Shown in pieces: positions 5,091-5,275 of a stretch of DNA of 5,275 nt. The notes under the pieces are model-generated. The model was not told the origin of the DNA, made no database searches, and worked only from the letters and a program-made list of their open reading frames with translations. The position numbers and the translations under genes were made by a program. Positions within the stretch are counted from its first letter, which is position 1. Every line of letters begins with the position of its first letter. The stretch is from Spirochaetales bacterium (lineage in GTDB: Bacteria > Spirochaetota > Spirochaetia > SZUA-6 > DRHE01), in contig DRHE01000165.1 of NCBI GenBank assembly GCA_011049745.1, positions 1 to 5,275 on the forward strand, in the 5' to 3' direction.

Positions 5091-5275
5091 ATGGAAGAGC
5101 TGATTAAAAACAAGTTATTGGCTCTACGCAGGGAGATACACTGAAAAAATGGGAACAGCATTTTGTGGATCATGGCACAATAGGTCTCTTACCGAAGCTG
5201 TCTTATGTGGATGTCGATCCAAGGCTTGAAAAGCTAACCGTATTGATTAAATCTTGCCGTTCCCATGAGAGTGCA
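5091..5275 (+). pseudogene. frame-disrupted N-terminal part of an unidentified protein, possibly a transposase (runs off the edge)
   Basis: ATG at 5091 opens a 17-residue frame (MEELIKNKLLALRREIH) ending at TGA 5142-5144. A second frame, open from 5108 to the window end, reads GDTLKKWEQHFVDHGTIGLL, then PKLSYVDVDPRLEKLTVLIK. It has protein-like composition but no ATG, GTG or TTG at its beginning; CTG at 5141 follows AGGGAG. The two frames overlap by about 37 bases and would join into one natural-looking N-terminus with a -1 shift or a small indel near 5130-5141. I suspect a DDE-type transposase or similar mobile-element protein from general resemblance, but cannot confirm this from 45-56 residues. 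No ribosome binding site is well placed for the ATG (GGGGGA is 14 bases away). Confidence 0.35.

Overview
The window reads as a piece of a bacterial chromosome, most likely a low-to-moderate-GC anaerobic member of the Bacillota (Clostridia-like). This rests on strong AGGAGG-type ribosome binding sites, frequent GTG/TTG starts, and a gene set typical of such organisms: a catabolic-type ornithine carbamoyltransferase, carbamate kinase, adenine deaminase and a short ArgA-like acetyltransferase. The taxonomic call is inference. No rRNA, tRNA or CRISPR array is visible.

Layout, left to right. Bases 70-342 (minus) hold only the N-terminal 90 residues of an adenine deaminase, ending just after its first metal-binding HxH motif. 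Bases 441-1777 (minus) hold an overlapping two-gene unit: a small membrane protein with a winged-helix-like cytoplasmic tail, then a PAP2-family membrane phosphatase. A near-consensus promoter precedes it, with a perfect palindrome filling the -35/-10 spacer; the predicted transcript begins almost at the start codon. A GC-rich inverted-repeat element lies at 1843-1901. Bases 1935-2342 (minus) are the C-terminal half of a carbamate kinase. Head to head with it, 2367-3134 (plus) encode an intact HDHD2-like HAD hydrolase, whose stop codon interlocks with that of an intact ornithine carbamoyltransferase (3131-4132, minus). An AT-rich gap of about 320 bases separates this from a divergent ArgA-like GNAT acetyltransferase (4456-4998, plus). 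The right edge holds an AT-rich hairpin and the start of a frame-disrupted reading frame, possibly a transposase.

Interpretation. Ornithine carbamoyltransferase and the carbamate kinase remnant share a strand in the usual arcB-arcC order. The opposite-strand HAD gene sits exactly where the 5' half of arcC should be, so an ancestral arcB-arcC pair appears to have been interrupted by a rearrangement. With the truncated adenine deaminase and the broken frame at the right edge, the window looks like a rearranged region where parts of an arginine/purine nitrogen-catabolism set have been lost. Ornithine carbamoyltransferase and the ArgA-like acetyltransferase remain as an intact divergent arginine-metabolism pair. 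I see no convincing new defence or mobile system. The most interesting leads are the arcC/HAD junction and the palindrome-spaced, possibly leaderless promoter of the membrane protein/PAP2 pair.
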